Positions 37,109-49,398 of a stretch of DNA of 64,000 nucleotides are shown piece after piece. Made by a program: the position numbers and the translations under genes. The stretch spans positions 9,407,271 through 9,471,270 of the forward strand of contig OY992834.1 of NCBI GenBank assembly GCA_963921425.1, written 5' to 3'. The DNA is from Dryas octopetala (Eukaryota > Streptophyta > Magnoliopsida > Rosales > Rosaceae). The stretch's first letter is position 1, and each line of letters opens with the position of its first letter. The notes under the pieces are model-generated. The model worked only from the letters and a program-made list of their open reading frames with translations, was not told the origin of the DNA and did no database searches.

Positions 37109-39944
37109 CTATGGGTCTTGGTTTCTCACGGATCTGTCTACATAAATTACATCTTCAATCCAAGCAACGATGTTGAATGCTAAACCTTCCAACACTCTTG
37201 AGTAGCTCTCCAATACTGCTTGCCCCACATCCTGCAAAAACACCCGTCACTAACCCTTCTTTAGGTCACTTTGGCAAGTACTGTTAGGGTCGTCAACAAG
37301 TTTCTTCACTAAATTAAGGGTAGAATTTGATTAATTCAATTTTTTTTCAGTAAAAACATTAATTCAATTTTTGATCCACTATGAAACTCATTTATTTTTA
37401 ACAAGATACTAATATGTGTACTGACACATCATTTGGTGAATAAATTTGTTGACTCTAACGTGTTATTGTTTAATAATGACTTTTTAAGAATAGCAAAACA
37501 TAGGTGTGCATATGGTCTGTGCATCAAACCTAAGGCTCTACGCACCAAACCGAAGGCTCTACAAACCTCATTTTTTATTCTTATTGAAATTTTTTATAGA
37601 AATTGAAAAGAGGGTTAAATTTTTGTTAGTCTTGTTTAGGACCATAAAACCCATGTCTTAGTTTTTGATCAAGCAATTAGTTTAGTTTGACAATTTGACC
37701 ATGAAACTGTTCCTTGTGATTCACATGGATTTACTGTCATCTATGTGCTTATTACCTTATTGTACTGAATCTTGTATGTGTCCAAGGATGTCTGTGAAAG
37801 CTCAGGATACCTCTGCTTCAAACAGAACAACAAGCTCTCAGCTCTCTCTGCTAAAACATGATTTTTGTCACACCTGTCTGTGTCTGACATCAGATCCTTA
37901 ACCATGACCCATGAAGTTTTAGAGTTACTCATGCATGCTTTACGTCTCCATGTATACATTGAAGCTTCAACCCTGTCTGCAAGCTCAAGTGCTTCATGTT
38001 CAGTTGCTATGTTGAGGCAATCAAGAAGATATTCAGGAGAGAACTTCCCTATGGTGCACATGTAGCGGTAAATCGAATCTCCCAGACATGCTTTTCCACT
38101 CTGCACATAAAATTGTTTAGTACAAAAAACAAGTTAGATAAAACCAATGCTTCCATCTTATTCCTATAAATCATATATAATTTGATTACTGTTAATAACT
38201 ATTGGACTTCAAAAGTTTTAGCTATTAGGAAATGTATTAACAATGTCTATCAAACTAACACCCTCCATCATATACAGTCCCACGCTGCTGCAAACCCACG
38301 ACCTCTTGGAATAAGATTACTAATTCTATGTTAGACAACCATTAGACTCCAAAAACTTAACTATTAGAAAATGAATAAATCAAGATAACGATTACCTCTT
38401 CGATTATTTGAACAATTATGAGGCATGCATATATCAAGTTTATAGGATTTCATTAGGATTCTTAACATTTGTAACCTCAGTGTCAATGATAGTGTGAATT
38501 CTGGTCTCTATGTTATTGCTACCCACTATTGCTGCCCATGTTTTAGATCTAAGGAGACCTAGGATTTTAGAACCATAACAAAATTTATGTTGGTTGAGCA
38601 AGGACTACCTTCGGAAGAGTTGCCATGTACGTGTCTGGGATTTCCATCTCAGCAAGAATACTGCTATTGATTGCCATGGCTGCCTTGTGGATTTGATTAG
38701 AACACTCACGTTTGTGTCTCAAATGCTTCATTGACTTCTCCGAGAGGCCACCAGGAGGGACACATGGAACCGGCAACCACCATTTCTCGTCGTTCCGCTG
38801 AACAATAACCCTTCGAAATGATCCCGAACGAGTTGAATTCGATGACATGCTCCCTTGTTCTGCATACCAGAACTCAGTCTCTTGGAAACTATCAAGTACT
38901 TCCTGCCAAAGCAAAGCAAACATGCACTTTAGGTTTTGATTGAAACAGAGCAACTCTGTTTCAAGAGAAGGATGCGATTTTTTCTTAAGCACATAAAACT
39001 GGTCTTACAATGAGCATTGCATCAAGCTTTTGCAAAGCTGGAAGGTTGATGTAAATATCAGCTCTTGGTCTGCTTTTCATCAGCTGAAAGACCAATAGAA
39101 AAAATGTTAAAAACAGGCAAAGATATCAGAAAATAATTGAACTTTTGGTCATGGATTTTTGACAATCACCTCAAGTGATGTCCCATCTTGCAAATTTTGG
39201 GATATGGGGATGAGTTCTACTATGTAATCACAAACTGATAAAAGACAATCCATTTCCCTCTTCCACATTGCTTTCTTCTCAGGATTCAAGGGCTCTAACC
39301 TCAAATTTTGCCCAAATACAGTGGCTGCACAAAATCCCAAAGAAGATTCATTGAGATTGAAATGAAAAACAACATATAATTAACTTCTTATCAATCTTCA
39401 AATTTGAAGAATGAGAATTACCATAGAGATTGGTTATGGAGTTTGAGATTGTAACTGCTGTGCATACACCTTTTCCACTTCCAGACATGTCTTCACCCAA
39501 CAAGAGCTTTGCAAATCTTTCTTTCATCATCTCAAGCTCTGCCATTGATATCACAGTTACTTGGCCAATTTATACTGCTTTTTATTTGTTTGTGGTGAGT
39601 TGATAAACAAAACTATGAAATTGAAACCCACCTGAATCTACTGCTTCATGATCTTCAAGTTTATCGTCCATGGCATTCTTGTGCCGCTTCATTCCTAGTC
39701 TGCTGAGAACAGCCTGGTTATGAGCACTGGATTTCACATTTGGCCAGCAGGAAGGAGAAGGTTCACCTGAATAACTGGTGTCATCTATAGGCTCAGAGAA
39801 AGCTGAGGTCTCCGAATTAGTCCGGCGGTACAGAAACGAATCACCACTCATTGTTGAAGTTTCCGCGGCCGATTGATCCACAGAGGAGGGTGAAGGTTGA
39901 TAACCCAGATCGTAGTTTTCATCAGAATTTGATAAATTGTCCAT
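37109..39944 (-). CDS. ROP guanine nucleotide exchange factor (PRONE domain), ROPGEF2/3-like
   Basis: Seven exons on the minus strand: 39944-39632, 39538-39422, 39324-39170, 39083-39009, 38902-38609, 38100-37756, 37231-37109. Phases agree and give 473 residues. Residues 1-105 are a variable Ser-rich region ([12 protein letters not shown]...). The N terminus resembles Arabidopsis ROPGEF2/3 more than other paralogues I remember. The PRONE domain covers the rest: [33 protein letters not shown], then the WW segment [18 protein letters not shown], then [12 protein letters not shown] and the last helix [21 protein letters not shown] proteins load GTP on plant ROP/RAC GTPases at the plasma membrane, often downstream of receptor kinases, controlling polar growth such as root hairs. 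The C-terminal tail after PRONE is very short, so the tail-based autoinhibition described for some longer members is probably absent. A leader intron may end near 39983. A retrotransposon begins 882 bp upstream. Confidence 0.93.
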
Positions 39945-40820
39945 TGCAGCTCTAAAACTTGTGGTCTAACTGCTCAAAAACCTGCAGGCAATCAAATTAT
40001 TGAAGTGTTACCATTTTTGGGTTTGTGGTGGGACTTTCATTCAAAATCCAGAACTTGGAATTGGTTTATATCCTACAATTTACATTTAGAAAGAAAGAAA
40101 AAAGGAAAGCATGAATCTTTTTCTCCTTTGAAACCAAAAGCAAAAGAGGTTTATGATAGGTAGTTTTCATTCAGAAGACTAAAACAATTCACTGAGTATG
40201 CAGCTAAAAAAACTTTGAAGCAAAAAAGCAATCTTGGGAAATTTTCTTGGGGTGAAACCGTGAAACCAACTGAAATTTGAAAAATTTAAAGGCAAATGGT
40301 TTATTAAAAAAGCAACGGTCTAACAGTCCTTTATGTTACCTTTTAATGCATAGATTTGAATTTGAACTATTGAAGCTGGCTGAAGAATGTTTGAAACAGT
40401 TCCCTCCTAAGCATGCCTTTGGCTTTGATCTCTCCAAACACTTTTCTTTCTAAAAGACAATTAAAGCTTTTCAAGGTACCCACATCGCCGTGATCATGAA
40501 AAACATAACATGTTAGACTGTCTGATCCTTCGGTCTTTGAGTCACGAAATTAAACAGGACAAATCCAGAAGCAAAAATGGCTGAATTTCACTATGGGATT
40601 TGAGAGACAAATAGTCTGGTGCTTGAAGAAGTATATCAGACATGACTGCATCTTAGTTGGACAGAACTTATATGGGTCTGCAGGCTTATATTATATGATT
40701 CTGATCATACATGAATATATATAATACATAATTCCGCAGATTAAATTAAAAAATAAATTGTAATTTTATCATGGAAATATATATATATATATATATATAT
40801 TTGACTAATTTTTTGAAAGG
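39945..40820 (-). promoter_or_regulatory. Upstream region of the ROP-GEF gene
   Basis: About 0.9 kb between the ROP-GEF start codon and the retrotransposon. It holds a probable leader-intron acceptor close to the start (cctgcag, 39983-39989 read on the minus strand) and an AT microsatellite at 40779-40800. No distinct TATA box could be singled out. Confidence 0.4.
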
Positions 40821-40825
40821 ATGAT

Positions 40826-41984
40826 TGATGGGTGTCTAATGTCTCTGTTTTTAATCTTATTTTTAATTGGTTTTTGTAAGGTTTTTGGGTTAAATAAGGA
40901 CTTATTGCTTTGTTTTTCATTCTTTCAGTTTGCTGGGACCACCGTAGGAGTTTTTGAATGGATATTTGCTGACAAGGCTAGGTGATTTTCCTAATGAAAG
41001 AAGGACTCCAAGTCAGCCCCTATTTCCTAGGTGTGCCGCAACCTAGTCCAAGGAGGAGGAGATGACTTGCGGAAAACGGGACAATATATAAGAGGGCAGA
41101 GGCGTGGTTAAAAGGGGTTCTTGACGAGGGCGTGAAGGCGGCTTGGACTGAAGACGTTGGCTGAAGGAAGGACGCCACTTTGGAGAAGAGCAGTAGGAGT
41201 TTGGGTGGTTTTTGCCATGACTTTTATTGGTTTTTCTTGATGGATTTGTGTAACTAAATACATTGCTAGGGCAGGATGAAGCCCTAAGATGATAATCTAG
41301 TTCTATTGTTATTTTATCTTTGGTTGTTTTCTTGATAGTGGGATTCTTATTCACCGATTCATACTCGAATAATTACATGGATGTTTGATCACCATCTGGG
41401 TTGTTAATTGAGTTATTTGATGCAAACTTATGTAGATACCATACAGGGTTTGGGTTTAGCTTCATGTGGATAAGGTCTGTATATGCTTTGGGTAAATACC
41501 ATACTCTTGGGATGTGCATGGCTAGTTAATAAATTCTTTGAACTCAAAAGACTCTTTTGCATGACATATTTGTTCTAAATACCATAGGCGAGTTGCATGT
41601 GAAAGTAATAGACTTGTTCTAAATACCATAGGCAAGTCGTGTCCAAAAGGATAGCCGACACTATTAATTAAGTGAACTGAAGATAAGGTGACTAGAAGTT
41701 AGATAGGATTTTTAGTGGTGGATTCTCTGCTCTAGCATTTTATTCAATTGATTGTTAACATAATTTTGTTATCTTGTTGCTTCGCCTTTATTTCAATTAA
41801 ATATTGTCTTATTTATTTATTGTGAATTTCAATATCTTAGTTTTAATGAGTTGATTAACCAATCCTTGTGGTTCGACCTCGTACTTGCGTAATTCTATTC
41901 TACTACGGACTTGTGCACTTGCGAGTAATTTAATTTGGGGTTTTTATTTGTCTCTTCTTTTAGGCATCTCAAAAATACCTATCA
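40826..41984 (+). repeat. 5' LTR
   Basis: 1159 bp, starting TGATGGGTGTC and ending ACCTATCA. Contains a TATA box at 41085-41092 (TATATAAG) and an internal near-repeat with TTGTTCTAAATACCATAGGC twice (about 41568-41640). The 103-residue minus-strand open frame here recurs in the other LTR and is not taken as a gene. Confidence 0.95.
41085..41092 (+). promoter_or_regulatory. LTR TATA box
   Basis: TATATAAG followed by a G/C-richer stretch, about 260 bp into the LTR, is the likely start of the element's transcript. The 3' LTR carries the same box near 49658-49665 and could drive read-through into the C2-gene side. Confidence 0.6.
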
Positions 41985-41990
41985 AGTTTT

Positions 41991-42009
41991 TGGCGCCGTT
42001 GCCGGGGAT
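41991..42009 (+). other. Primer-binding site, tRNA-Asp
   Basis: TGGCGCCGTTGCCGGGGAT is the exact complement of the last 19 bases of plant tRNA-Asp(GUC) including CCA, as I recall that tRNA. It begins six bases after the 5' LTR, where minus-strand synthesis would be primed. Confidence 0.85.
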
Positions 42010-42050
42010 TGCGCTCAATTCAATTCATTAAACTGTCCTTTGCATGGTGG

Positions 42051-45000
42051 ATGACTGGTACACGATCTTCGGATTGTGAACTTGTAGAATTTCAGCCGGA
42101 GATTGAACAAAAGCTCAAGGAAATTCGCAGGAAACGTAGAGAGGATAGAGAAGAGGACATTCGTCAGAGGGAAGAAAGGATGGCTCTTGTACCCAACGAG
42201 ACAATGGGAGACCTTGACATCCCAACAATTCCGACATCACCGTCGAGCATCGTTCTCCCTGCGGCAGCCAGAAATTATGAATTAAAAAATATTCACTTCA
42301 ACATGATTCCTTCCTTTCATGGTTTAAATAATGAAGATCCATTAGTTCATATTCGTGACATCTTTAACATGGTTTCTAATATGCCTTTGACAGAAGGAGT
42401 CACGGAGGAGCACTTAAGGATGAAGATCTTTCCTTACACTTTGAAGGACAAGGCGAAGATGTGGCTGAATTCTTTGAGGCCGAGATCACTAACCAGCTGG
42501 ACAGAAATTCAAAACAAGTTTTTGGAGAAGTTTTTCTCAGCCCAGAAAACCGATGCATTAAGGGACAAGATCATGCAATTTAGTCAACATGCAGATGAGT
42601 CGTTTTCCGAGGCGTGGGAGCGATTTAATAATTTGTTAATTCAGTGCCCTCATCATGGTTTGCCTTCCCTTGTTTTAATGCGTATATTTTATAAGGCACT
42701 GACCGTTTCTAGTAAGGCTGCAGTAAATAACTATGCAGGTGGATCCATTAAAAATAAGACCACAATTGAATGTCAAACTCTGTTTGACAGCCTAGCAATG
42801 GAAACACAACATTCTGATGCTAGAGAAAGGTGTGCTGGAGTGAATGAGAGTAACCATTCGAATGTTTTTGCTTCAAAGGCGCAGGTTGATTCCATTGCCA
42901 ACAAATTGGATGCGCTACTTGCTATGAATGGGAGGACGCCATCACAAGAAATCTGCGCTATTTGCGATGTCATTGGTCATGCCACGATTTCTTGTCCCAA
43001 TGGGGTTGATTTTCCGGAGTTTGTACAAGAACAAGCGAGTTTGGTGAATTCCTACAATCGAAATGTTAGGACTGACCCATTCTCAAATACATATAATCCT
43101 GGCTGGAAGTATCACCCTAACTTCTCATGGAGCAACAATAATCAACCACAAGCTCCACGTAACCCTCCCTTTCAGCAGACTCAAGCTCCAGTAGAGCCGA
43201 AAAAACTTGGGGTGGAAGACATGATGCAGCAGCTTATGCAAAATCAAATTCAGATGCAGCAAATGTTCCAGGAGTCTCAAAAGGGCCAGCAAGCTAACAC
43301 CAAGGCCATAGCAAGTCTGGAGACACAAGTCAGCCAACTAGCTTCTACTTTGACCGAAAGAGGGATGGGTAGACTACCTAGCCAGCCTGAACCGAATCCA
43401 AGAGGATTAGAGCATGCTAAGGTTGTCCGGACTTTAAGGAGTGGTAAGCTATATGATCGGAGAGAAGAAATTGCAGCACAAAAGCAAAAGGAAGCCGAGG
43501 AAACCATACCTGCCGCTGCACCTGAAAGTGGCGAAATTGAAAGCCCAATAAATGTTGCTTCCGAGTTGCCTTGTGTTAACAAATATGTGCCTACTTTACC
43601 CTTTCCTTCCAGGCAGCAAAAACAGAAGCAGAGTGAGCACATGAAGGATATTTTGGAAGTGTTTAAGAAGGTTCAAATTAATCTCCCATTATTAGAAGCC
43701 ATCAAGCACATTCCCACATATGCCAAGTTTTTAAAAGATGTGTGCACTAACAAGAGAAGATTTGTGGACCATGAAAAAATCGAACTCACTAAGGAGTGCA
43801 GCGCCGTCCTTTTCAACAAGATGCCCCCAAAATTACAAGATCCAGGGAGTTTTACTTTGCCTTGTATTATTGGTGAATCTAAATTTGATAAAGCTTTTTT
43901 GGATCTTGGTTCTAGTGTTAATCTTATGCCCTTTTCTATTTTCTCGCAGCTGGGCATTGGAGAGCTAAGAAAGACGTCTGTCTCGCTACAATTAGCGGAT
44001 CGTTCAGTCACTTATCCTAAGGGCCTTGTCGAAGATGTGTTAATTAAAGTGGAGCAATTTGTGATACCGGCTGATTTTCTGGTGCTCGACATGGAAGAAG
44101 ATAGGAATCTTCCCATTTTACTCGGCCGGCCATTCCTTGCTACTGCTGGTGCATTAATAGACGTGCAGCAAGGTACTCTTAAGCTCAGAATTGATGGTGA
44201 ATCAGTGGAGTTTCGAATGTTTGGCGCCTTAAAAAAACCCAGTGATGTGGAGGAGTGTCATCGCGTAGATGTCCTTGACCCGATTATACATGCTCAATTT
44301 TTAATTTCTTCAGCAAGTGATGAGCTGGAGACATGCCTTACGTGCTCTGAGTTTGAAGAATTTGCTGAGGATGAGACGCCAGAGGTAGTGGCTGCACTTG
44401 AGGCGAATCCCGTTGCAGCACCGCGATGGAGACAAGCCGTAGAGCCTCTTGGCACGCCACCACCAGCTGCTGTACCTTCCGTAATTAAGCCACCAGTATT
44501 AGAACTCAAGTCATTGCCATCTCACTTGAAGTATGCATTTTTGGGCGAAGCTGACACATTGCCAGTGATCATAGCATCGGATTTGAGCAAGACGGAGGAA
44601 CTGAAATTGCTGCAGCTTCTAGGAGAAAATAAGTCAGCTCTCGGCTGGTCCATTGCTGATATCAAGGGTATAAGCCCCGCGGTTTGCATGCACAGGATTT
44701 TTTTGGAAGAAGGGTCGAAGCCCACCATAGAAGCTCAGAGGCGTTTGAATCCAAATATGAAAGAAGTAGTCCGAAAAGAGGTACTCAAACTTCTGGATGT
44801 AGGCGTGATATACCCCATCTCTGACAGCCAGTGGGTTAGTCCTACCCAAGTTGTACCAAAGAAGTCAGGAATCACAGTGGTTGAGAACAAGACTGGGGAA
44901 TTGGTGCCCACTCGAATGCAAACAGGTTGGCGAGTCTGTATAGATTACCGGAAGTTGAACTCCTTAACTCGGAAAGATCACTTTCCCTTGCCGTTTATTG

Positions 45001-47411
45001 ACCAAATGTTGGAAAGGTTAGCCGGGCACTCACATTATTGTTTTCTTGACGGGTATTCAGGTTATAATCAGATTGCTATCGCTTCCGAAGACCAAGAGAA
45101 AACAACATTCACGTGCCCTTATGGTACCTTTGCCTACCGGCGTATGCCATTTGGCCTATGCAATGCTCCAGCTACATTCCAACGGTGCATGATGAGTATA
45201 TTCTCTGATATGGTCGAAAGGATAATTGAAATTTTCATGGATGATTTCTCTGTTTTCGGTTTCTCTTTTGATAACTGTCTTGGAAATTTGAAGATGGTTT
45301 TGGAAAGGTGCAAGGAATTTAACCTTGTTCTCAACTGGGAAAAATGTCACTTTATGGTGAAGCAGGGAATTGTGTTAGGACACTTGGTTTCAAGTCGCGG
45401 GATAGAAGTGGACAAGGCGAAGATTGACTTAATTGCCAATTTGCCACCACCCACATCAGTCAAGGCTGTACGGTCTTTCTTAGGACACGCGGGTTTTTAT
45501 CGGCGTTTTATTAAGGATTTTTCCAAAATCAGCCGACCCTTGTGCAATCTTCTTTCTAAGGACACTCCGTTTCACTTTGATGAATCATGTTTACAAGCTT
45601 TTACCACTTTGAAATCTCTACTCACTTCTGCGCCGATTATGATAGCTCCAGATTGGGGTCTCCCATTTGAATTAATGTGTGACGCTAGTGACTACGCAGT
45701 GGGTGCTGTTTTGGGGCAGCGGAGGGACAAGCTTCCACATGTTATTTCTTATGCCTCAAAAACCTTGAACGATGCACAACTCAATTACTCCACTACTGAG
45801 AAAGAGATGCTCGCTGTCATTTTTGCACTTGAGAAGTTTAGGTCCTATTTGCTTGGCTCTAAGATCGTTGTTTATACTGACCATGCTGCATTAAGGTACC
45901 TTATGTCCAAGAAGGATGCAAAACCAAGGCTCATTCGGTGGGTGTTATTATTACAAGAATTTGATGTTGAGCTACGAGATCAGCAAGGCGTGAAGAATGT
46001 GGTGGCTGACCATCTCTCCCGTCTAACTCACACTCACGAAAATGAAGACACCATTGTGCCATTGCGTGAGAGCTTCCCCGACGAACAGCTGTTTGCAGTC
46101 CAACATGTCACACCATGGTATGCGGATATCGCCAATTATCTGGCTGGAGGGGTGATGCCTCTTGAATTGAGCACTCAGCAGCGAAGGAAGTTTCTCCATG
46201 ACGTCAAGTTTTACTTTTGGGATGAACCGTATCTCTACAAGTATTGCTCTGATCAGATGATAAGGAGGTGTGTGCCCACTACTGAACAAGCAAGCATCTT
46301 ACAATTTGCACATGATCATGCATGTGGGGGCCATTTCGGCTCAAAACGGACAGCAGCAAAGATCCTACAGAGTGGTTTTTATTGGCCTTCCTTATTCAAA
46401 GATGCTCACACATGGTGTTCAGCTTGTGATCGGTGCCAAAGAGTGGGCAATATTTCTAATCGAAATGAGATGCCTCAGCATGGGATTTTAGTAATTGAAT
46501 TGTTTGATGTCTGGGGGGTGGATTTTATGGGGCCTTTTCCCTCTTCATATGGCAATGAGTATATTTTAGTGGCTGTGGAATATGTCTCCAAATGGGTAGA
46601 AGCAGTGGCTGCCCCAACTAATGATCACAAAGTTGTTTTGAAACTTTTACAAGGCACCATCTTTCCCAGGTTTGGAACTCCTCGTGTCCTCATCAGTGAT
46701 GGGGGGCGACACTTCATCAACAAACCCCTAAAGAATCTCTTGTCAAAATACAATGTCACTCACAAAGTTGCTACGCCATACCACCCACAAACAAGTGGCC
46801 AAGTTGAGGTTTCCAACAGAGAGATAAAGAGAATTCTAGAGAAGACAGTGAGTACTTCCCGCAAGGATTGGTCCCTTAAGCTTAATGATGCGCTGTGGGC
46901 ATATCGGACAGCCTATAAGACACCAATTGGCATGTCCCCATTCCGTTTAGTTTATGGAAAGGCATGTCATCTTCCTATGGAGCTTGAGCATAAGGCGTTC
47001 TGGGCAGTCAAGCAACTCAATTTCGACTATGGTGCTGCTGGTGAACAGAGGAAGCTCCAGCTCAATGAACTAGATGAAATTCGAAATGATGCATACGAGA
47101 ATGCTAAAATATATAAGGACAGGACCAAGCTCTTTCATGACAAAACCATCTTAAGGAGGGAGTTCTTTCCTGGACAGAAAGTGCTACTTTTCAACTCAAG
47201 ACTTCGCCTGTTTCCAGGCAAGCTCAAGTCGCGGTGGTATGGCCCCTATGTTGTGGTTCATGTTTTTCCCCATGGTGCTGTAGAAGTACGACATATTCAG
47301 AATGGAACGACCTTTAAAGTGAATGGGCATCGCCTAAAGCCTTACCTGGAATCACCATTCAACATTGAGAAGTCCTCAATACCTTTGGCCGAACCATCCC
47401 CAGCACCTTAG
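42051..47411 (+). CDS. Gag-pol polyprotein of the Athila-type retrotransposon
   Basis: One uninterrupted frame of 1786 residues from the first in-frame ATG. Gag core lies near residues 75-260 and a CCHC zinc knuckle ([14 protein letters not shown]) near 302. The protease motif [10 protein letters not shown] is near 618. Reverse transcriptase has [11 protein letters not shown] and the catalytic FMDD near 1062. RNase H begins at [14 protein letters not shown] near 1210. Integrase has an HHCC finger ([10 protein letters not shown] ... CSACDRC) near 1420 and a core D, D, E around 1490-1585, and the frame ends with a [10 protein letters not shown] segment. The product would package and copy the element's RNA in the cytoplasm and insert the DNA. 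Every catalytic motif I looked for is present. Gag and pol share one frame, so the Gag:Pol ratio must be set some other way than frameshifting. Confidence 0.95.
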   Translation: MTGTRSSDCELVEFQPEIEQKLKEIRRKRREDREEDIRQREERMALVPNETMGDLDIPTIPTSPSSIVLPAAARNYELKNIHFNMIPSFHGLNNEDPLVHIRDIFNMVSNMPLTEGVTEEHLRMKIFPYTLKDKAKMWLNSLRPRSLTSWTEIQNKFLEKFFSAQKTDALRDKIMQFSQHADESFSEAWERFNNLLIQCPHHGLPSLVLMRIFYKALTVSSKAAVNNYAGGSIKNKTTIECQTLFDSLAMETQHSDARERCAGVNESNHSNVFASKAQVDSIANKLDALLAMNGRTPSQEICAICDVIGHATISCPNGVDFPEFVQEQASLVNSYNRNVRTDPFSNTYNPGWKYHPNFSWSNNNQPQAPRNPPFQQTQAPVEPKKLGVEDMMQQLMQNQIQMQQMFQESQKGQQANTKAIASLETQVSQLASTLTERGMGRLPSQPEPNPRGLEHAKVVRTLRSGKLYDRREEIAAQKQKEAEETIPAAAPESGEIESPINVASELPCVNKYVPTLPFPSRQQKQKQSEHMKDILEVFKKVQINLPLLEAIKHIPTYAKFLKDVCTNKRRFVDHEKIELTKECSAVLFNKMPPKLQDPGSFTLPCIIGESKFDKAFLDLGSSVNLMPFSIFSQLGIGELRKTSVSLQLADRSVTYPKGLVEDVLIKVEQFVIPADFLVLDMEEDRNLPILLGRPFLATAGALIDVQQGTLKLRIDGESVEFRMFGALKKPSDVEECHRVDVLDPIIHAQFLISSASDELETCLTCSEFEEFAEDETPEVVAALEANPVAAPRWRQAVEPLGTPPPAAVPSVIKPPVLELKSLPSHLKYAFLGEADTLPVIIASDLSKTEELKLLQLLGENKSALGWSIADIKGISPAVCMHRIFLEEGSKPTIEAQRRLNPNMKEVVRKEVLKLLDVGVIYPISDSQWVSPTQVVPKKSGITVVENKTGELVPTRMQTGWRVCIDYRKLNSLTRKDHFPLPFIDQMLERLAGHSHYCFLDGYSGYNQIAIASEDQEKTTFTCPYGTFAYRRMPFGLCNAPATFQRCMMSIFSDMVERIIEIFMDDFSVFGFSFDNCLGNLKMVLERCKEFNLVLNWEKCHFMVKQGIVLGHLVSSRGIEVDKAKIDLIANLPPPTSVKAVRSFLGHAGFYRRFIKDFSKISRPLCNLLSKDTPFHFDESCLQAFTTLKSLLTSAPIMIAPDWGLPFELMCDASDYAVGAVLGQRRDKLPHVISYASKTLNDAQLNYSTTEKEMLAVIFALEKFRSYLLGSKIVVYTDHAALRYLMSKKDAKPRLIRWVLLLQEFDVELRDQQGVKNVVADHLSRLTHTHENEDTIVPLRESFPDEQLFAVQHVTPWYADIANYLAGGVMPLELSTQQRRKFLHDVKFYFWDEPYLYKYCSDQMIRRCVPTTEQASILQFAHDHACGGHFGSKRTAAKILQSGFYWPSLFKDAHTWCSACDRCQRVGNISNRNEMPQHGILVIELFDVWGVDFMGPFPSSYGNEYILVAVEYVSKWVEAVAAPTNDHKVVLKLLQGTIFPRFGTPRVLISDGGRHFINKPLKNLLSKYNVTHKVATPYHPQTSGQVEVSNREIKRILEKTVSTSRKDWSLKLNDALWAYRTAYKTPIGMSPFRLVYGKACHLPMELEHKAFWAVKQLNFDYGAAGEQRKLQLNELDEIRNDAYENAKIYKDRTKLFHDKTILRREFFPGQKVLLFNSRLRLFPGKLKSRWYGPYVVVHVFPHGAVEVRHIQNGTTFKVNGHRLKPYLESPFNIEKSSIPLAEPSPAP

Positions 47412-48718
47412 CCATTCGATATGTCAAGCTAATGACGTTAAATTAAGCGCTACTTGGGAGGCAACCCAAGCATTTCCTTGTTTATTTCTTTGTGTGTTTT
47501 TCGTTTAATTTTTGTTACTGTGATTGTGTCATTACTCCTGCAACTTACTATGTTCTTTTTCAATTTCAGCTGTTCGTTGCTACCTTCAGGGTGAGGACAA
47601 AATTCAAGGTTTGGGAGGGGCATACACTTCTACCACCAAGTCCAACTTGGAAGAAGCTCATCCATGTTCTACTGCCCAGAGAATTTGCATCTAATCGTTG
47701 AGCTTCTGCGGTAGTCGTGGTGTTCACCTGCACATGCTTTAGAGAGGTTCTTACTGGGTCGGGGGTGGCTGTTTTCCCAGGCTCCAATGCTGTCTCACAA
47801 GTTTGGGGGGTGGGTTTAAGTTGAGGCCCATGTGGCCCACCAAGTGTTTAAAGGAATTAAATGGGTGAGAGGGTCATTTGTTTTCTTCATTATTCGGTCC
47901 CCACCATCTCTCTCATTTAGCTGGATACTTTGGGGAGCAGAGGCGACGCGAGGAGGCTAGGGCATGCCCTTCGCCTGGGCGATCTGAGCAGCGCCGTCGA
48001 CGCCGTATACCCGCGCCGTCATCCCACTCATTGGCCGTCCTCCGCAACGCACAGCCCACCAGGTGCTCTCTTTCCCTCATCTCCCTGTTTTATTTCTGTC
48101 CTTGCGTGATTTCCTTGTGTTTCTCATTGAGGACAATGCTCAGTTTAAGTTTGGGGGAATTAATGGGTTTGAGGGTGTGATTCTTACTGGGTATTACTTT
48201 TATTTGGGTATTACGCTGATTGGTTCAATTTTTACCATTATTCTTACTTCTATTATGTTGAACGAAATGGGTATTGCTGGGTATTGTTGTGTTCTCACAT
48301 GAGTACTTGGTTAATTATGTCTCTCATGGTAAATCGTAAACTTGTTTTGAGCACTCTACCAAGCTGGTGCAAGTTCTTGTTAGTCTAAGGGCACATGTTA
48401 TTCTACTTTAATGTCAGACATACTCTAGAACTTGTTCTAAGTATCACTTGAGGCGAAATTTTAAATAAGTGCAACAGCTGGGAGATGATTTAGGCCATCT
48501 TTGGACTGTTGATTCTGTTTTTCTTGGTAGCCAGCCCGAAGTCCTCATTACCCCTGTAAGCCTTTTCCTTAACAGCCCCCACATTTCTACCTTATTAAAC
48601 CTCAAACACATTTGCTTATTCCTTGTCTAGAGAACTAGTGAGGCAAAGTGTGTGGGAGCACTGGAAGTATATAGGAATTGCACCCGGTGTGATCTGTTAG
48701 AAACAAGTTGGATGTTTG

Positions 48719-48751
<33 letters not shown>

Positions 48752-49398
48752 AAGAGAAGAAATTTAGTGAAGTGTGACCAAAGAAGTCACGACCCTAGGG
48801 GATCATTGAGGTGAAAAATCAGGAGGATCTAGGGTGAAGAGCCGTACAAATTGGGCCAACTATTGTTTTCAAAGTGTTGCAAAGTGTGAAATGGTTCTAA
48901 ATGTTCTCAAATCCTATGCATAATAACAAATTCCAAATCTTCTGTGCTGCCACTTTGTGCTCATTTAGTTCCCTAGACTTTGATGTTCTCATTCTCATGT
49001 CTTTGCTTAGCCAAGTACCCCACTCAGTGCTACAACCATTGCAAAGCCCTTTTGATCTTGTGTTGTTGCATTTATTTACATTAGTGGAGAGATGATATAA
49101 AGAGCAAGCTTATGGGGTATGAAATTGTGGCTGTGAGTAAAGTGTGTGCGCATGTGCCTATTGGATTGCAAGTTTTTGTTCTGATTTTGGCTATTCACAT
49201 ACACACTTTAATTTGACTATGGTGAGATATTGTTAATCTTGGCATCATGTGTAGAACCCGTACAATATTTAGTCGATTCCTTGGGCTGTTAACATAGTGG
49301 AATTTTGAGGCACACTTGGGGTTTGTAATTAGTTCTGTCTTAATTGGGTTATTGTGTGTTCTGCTCGAGGACTAGCAGGAATTAAGTTTGGGGGAATT
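47412..49398 (+). other. Non-coding 3' region of the retrotransposon
   Basis: Athila relatives often carry an envelope-like frame here. Only short open frames exist in this copy, so it is env-less. Features seen are a pure A run (48720-48750) and several purine-tract look-alikes with GAGGACAA ... AAGTTTGGGGG or GTTTGGGGG (about 47592-47620, 47799-47813, 48129-48160). The true tract is next to the 3' LTR. Confidence 0.7.
49382..49396 (+). other. Polypurine tract
   Basis: AAGTTTGGGGGAATT directly before the 3' LTR is the expected primer for plus-strand DNA synthesis. Confidence 0.75.

Noticed and set aside
41043-41354. 103-residue minus-strand open frame in the 5' LTR, repeated at 49616-49927 in the 3' LTR
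   Set aside because: Its identity in both copies simply reflects LTR identity. No family resemblance and no start context; treated as chance.
47878-48180. 100-residue frame after gag-pol as an envelope gene
   Set aside because: Far too short, with no signal peptide or recognisable domain. The 3' region appears env-less.
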